Below the pieces are notes generated by a model that made no database searches, was not told the DNA's origin, and saw only the letters and a program-made list of their open reading frames with translations. Made by a program: the position numbers and the translations under genes. From positions 186,001 through 250,000 of the forward strand of contig NZ_CP095078.1 of NCBI RefSeq assembly GCF_022919075.1: a stretch of 64,000 bases of DNA, written 5' to 3'. Shown piece after piece: positions 62,964 through 64,000 of this stretch. The first letter of the stretch is position 1. Each line of letters opens with the position of its first letter. Origin of the DNA: Nocardioides sp. W7 (GTDB taxonomy: Bacteria > Actinomycetota > Actinomycetes > Propionibacteriales > Nocardioidaceae).

Positions 62964-64000
62964 TCAGGGCTGCAGGGTGTCGAGCGGGATGGTGCCGGTG
63001 TGGTCGCGTTTGAACAGCAGACCGTTGGGGCTTCGCCATACGAAGGTGGTGTCGTCGAGCTTGTCGTAGCGCCACCGGGTGTGGGTCTTCGCTCGGTGGT
63101 GTCGGCGGCAGAGCGGGGCGATGTTGCAGTCGCAGGTAGGTCCGCCCCGCGCGGCGGGGTCGATGTGGTCGCAGTCGCACCGACGGGCCGGCTTGCGACA
63201 CCACGGGAACACACACGAGTGTTGGAGCAGGACCTGGCGTTCGCGGAGCCGGTCCGGGGTCTCGTAGGCGTCGACGTGGACGTGACCGGCCAGGTCGATG
63301 ACCGGCTTCACGATCACCTGGGTGTCGCCGTTGGCGCACCACGTCTTCACCTGCTCGGCCGACACGAACGAACGGGTCTCCTCGACCCGGGCCAGGTGCA
63401 GGTCGTCGCCGGTGGGGTCGCCGAGGGCGGCCTCGGAGAGGTGCACGTGCAGCACCACCTGCCGCGGCCGCTTCCGCCGCGGATCCTCAGCGTTGAGCTC
63501 CAGCGACAGCTGGCGCCGGGCCAGGTCGCCGACCGCGATCGAGCGGCGGATGTCGAGCGCCACGTCGAGACCGAGCTGGCCGAACTCGCGGGCGCGGCGG
63601 GCGACGGCGTCTTCGAGGTCGAGGGCGTCGGCCAGGTCGAGGGTGCCGTGGACGTCGACGGTGCCGTCGAAGGAGACCTGCTGGGACTCGATGTCGAAGT
63701 GCCGGGCCTCGTGCGCCGCGACCTGGCGAGCCTGCGCCTCAGCCGGGTCGAAGGTCACCCGGGCTTCCTCGACAGTCCGGTCGAGCTGGGCGATCGAGAC
63801 CTTGTGCGCCACCGTGTGCAGGTGCGCGTCCACGTAGGCCGCACCCTCCATCGGCAGGTCACTGGTGGCTTTGGCGATCCGCCGCGCCTTCCACGCCGGC
63901 AGGTCCAGCGCCTGGACCCGGCCGTAGAGCCTCGGCAGCCGGTGCGCCAGCTCGACCGCATCACCGAGGTAGATCCGTCCGGCATCGGTGGACAGACCGA
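62964..64000 (-). CDS. DUF222 / HNH endonuclease domain protein (13E12-type), 5' end beyond the window
   Basis: The reading frame is open to the window edge (345 residues visible). The N-terminal DUF222 part reads GDAVELAHRLPRLYGRV, then ALDLPAWKARRIAKATSDLP, as in the abundant actinobacterial 13E12-like family. The HNH nuclease motif is near the C-terminus: RRCDCDHIDPAARGGPTCDC followed by NIAPLCRRHHRAKTH, with paired Cys as structural zinc ligands. These genes occur in many copies per genome; their biological role is poorly defined, possibly mobile-element or DNA-repair related. It is convergent with lacI. Confidence 0.9.
   Translation of the reverse strand, partial: GLSTDAGRIYLGDAVELAHRLPRLYGRVQALDLPAWKARRIAKATSDLPMEGAAYVDAHLHTVAHKVSIAQLDRTVEEARVTFDPAEAQARQVAAHEARHFDIESQQVSFDGTVDVHGTLDLADALDLEDAVARRAREFGQLGLDVALDIRRSIAVGDLARRQLSLELNAEDPRRKRPRQVVLHVHLSEAALGDPTGDDLHLARVEETRSFVSAEQVKTWCANGDTQVIVKPVIDLAGHVHVDAYETPDRLRERQVLLQHSCVFPWCRKPARRCDCDHIDPAARGGPTCDCNIAPLCRRHHRAKTHTRWRYDKLDDTTFVWRSPNGLLFKRDHTGTIPLDTLQP

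Overview
The window is 64 kb of very GC-rich, densely packed DNA from an actinobacterium, most like Nocardioides or a close relative in the Nocardioidaceae. Supporting genes are mshA (mycothiol), carD, the senX3-regX3/phoU phosphate set, F420-type oxidoreductases and a DUF222/HNH endonuclease. About twenty genes have a TANNNT-type -10 box 6-7 nt before the start codon, the mark of leaderless transcription known from Actinobacteria. I see no prophage, IS element, CRISPR array or rRNA. The only RNA gene is a tRNA-Thr(TGT).

Region 1 (about 1-28 kb) is an accessory catabolic and uptake region. It holds a GMC oxidoreductase, five short-chain dehydrogenases, a DUF1214-like protein, a sulfotransferase, a SnoaL-like protein, an LLM flavin oxidoreductase, and a seven-gene branched-chain-amino-acid-type (Liv) ABC operon with two paralogous lipoprotein receptors and two unusual surface proteins. 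Three perfect and two near-perfect matches to the KstR-type operator TNNAACNNGTTNNA lie upstream of the GMC/pdxY pair, an SDR pair and the ABC operon, suggesting one regulon for a hydrophobic (steroid-, lipid- or aromatic-like) substrate. soxR coupled to a GH13 glycosidase, a DUF4032 kinase-like gene and a Fic gene lie between.

Region 2 (about 28-41 kb) is housekeeping: rlmB-cysS, a secreted C39-like peptidase, a membrane molybdopterin oxidoreductase, ispF, ispD, a degenerate IspD paralogue, carD, a UbiA-type prenyltransferase, a lipoprotein and gpmA. An alpha/beta hydrolase, a sirohydrochlorin-chelatase-like gene and an orphan nirD separate ispF from ispD.

Region 3 (about 40.7-55 kb) holds phoU and senX3-regX3 around a PHO box, an EamA transporter, a YbjN protein, mshA, an SDR/PAP2/TetR group with a clear palindromic operator, an Asp/Glu racemase-like gene, an M4 metallopeptidase apparently fused to its emfourin-type inhibitor, a PPOX protein, typA and a membrane-anchored Nudix-like protein.

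Region 4 (about 55.4-62.6 kb) is a complete beta-glucoside or oligosaccharide module: MsmX/UgpC-type ATPase, binding protein, two permeases, GH1 glucosidase and LacI regulator, with two LacI-type operators in the divergent control region. The window ends inside a DUF222/HNH gene.

All five convergent gaps longer than about 80 bp carry palindromic or interspersed repeat sequences of at least two families.
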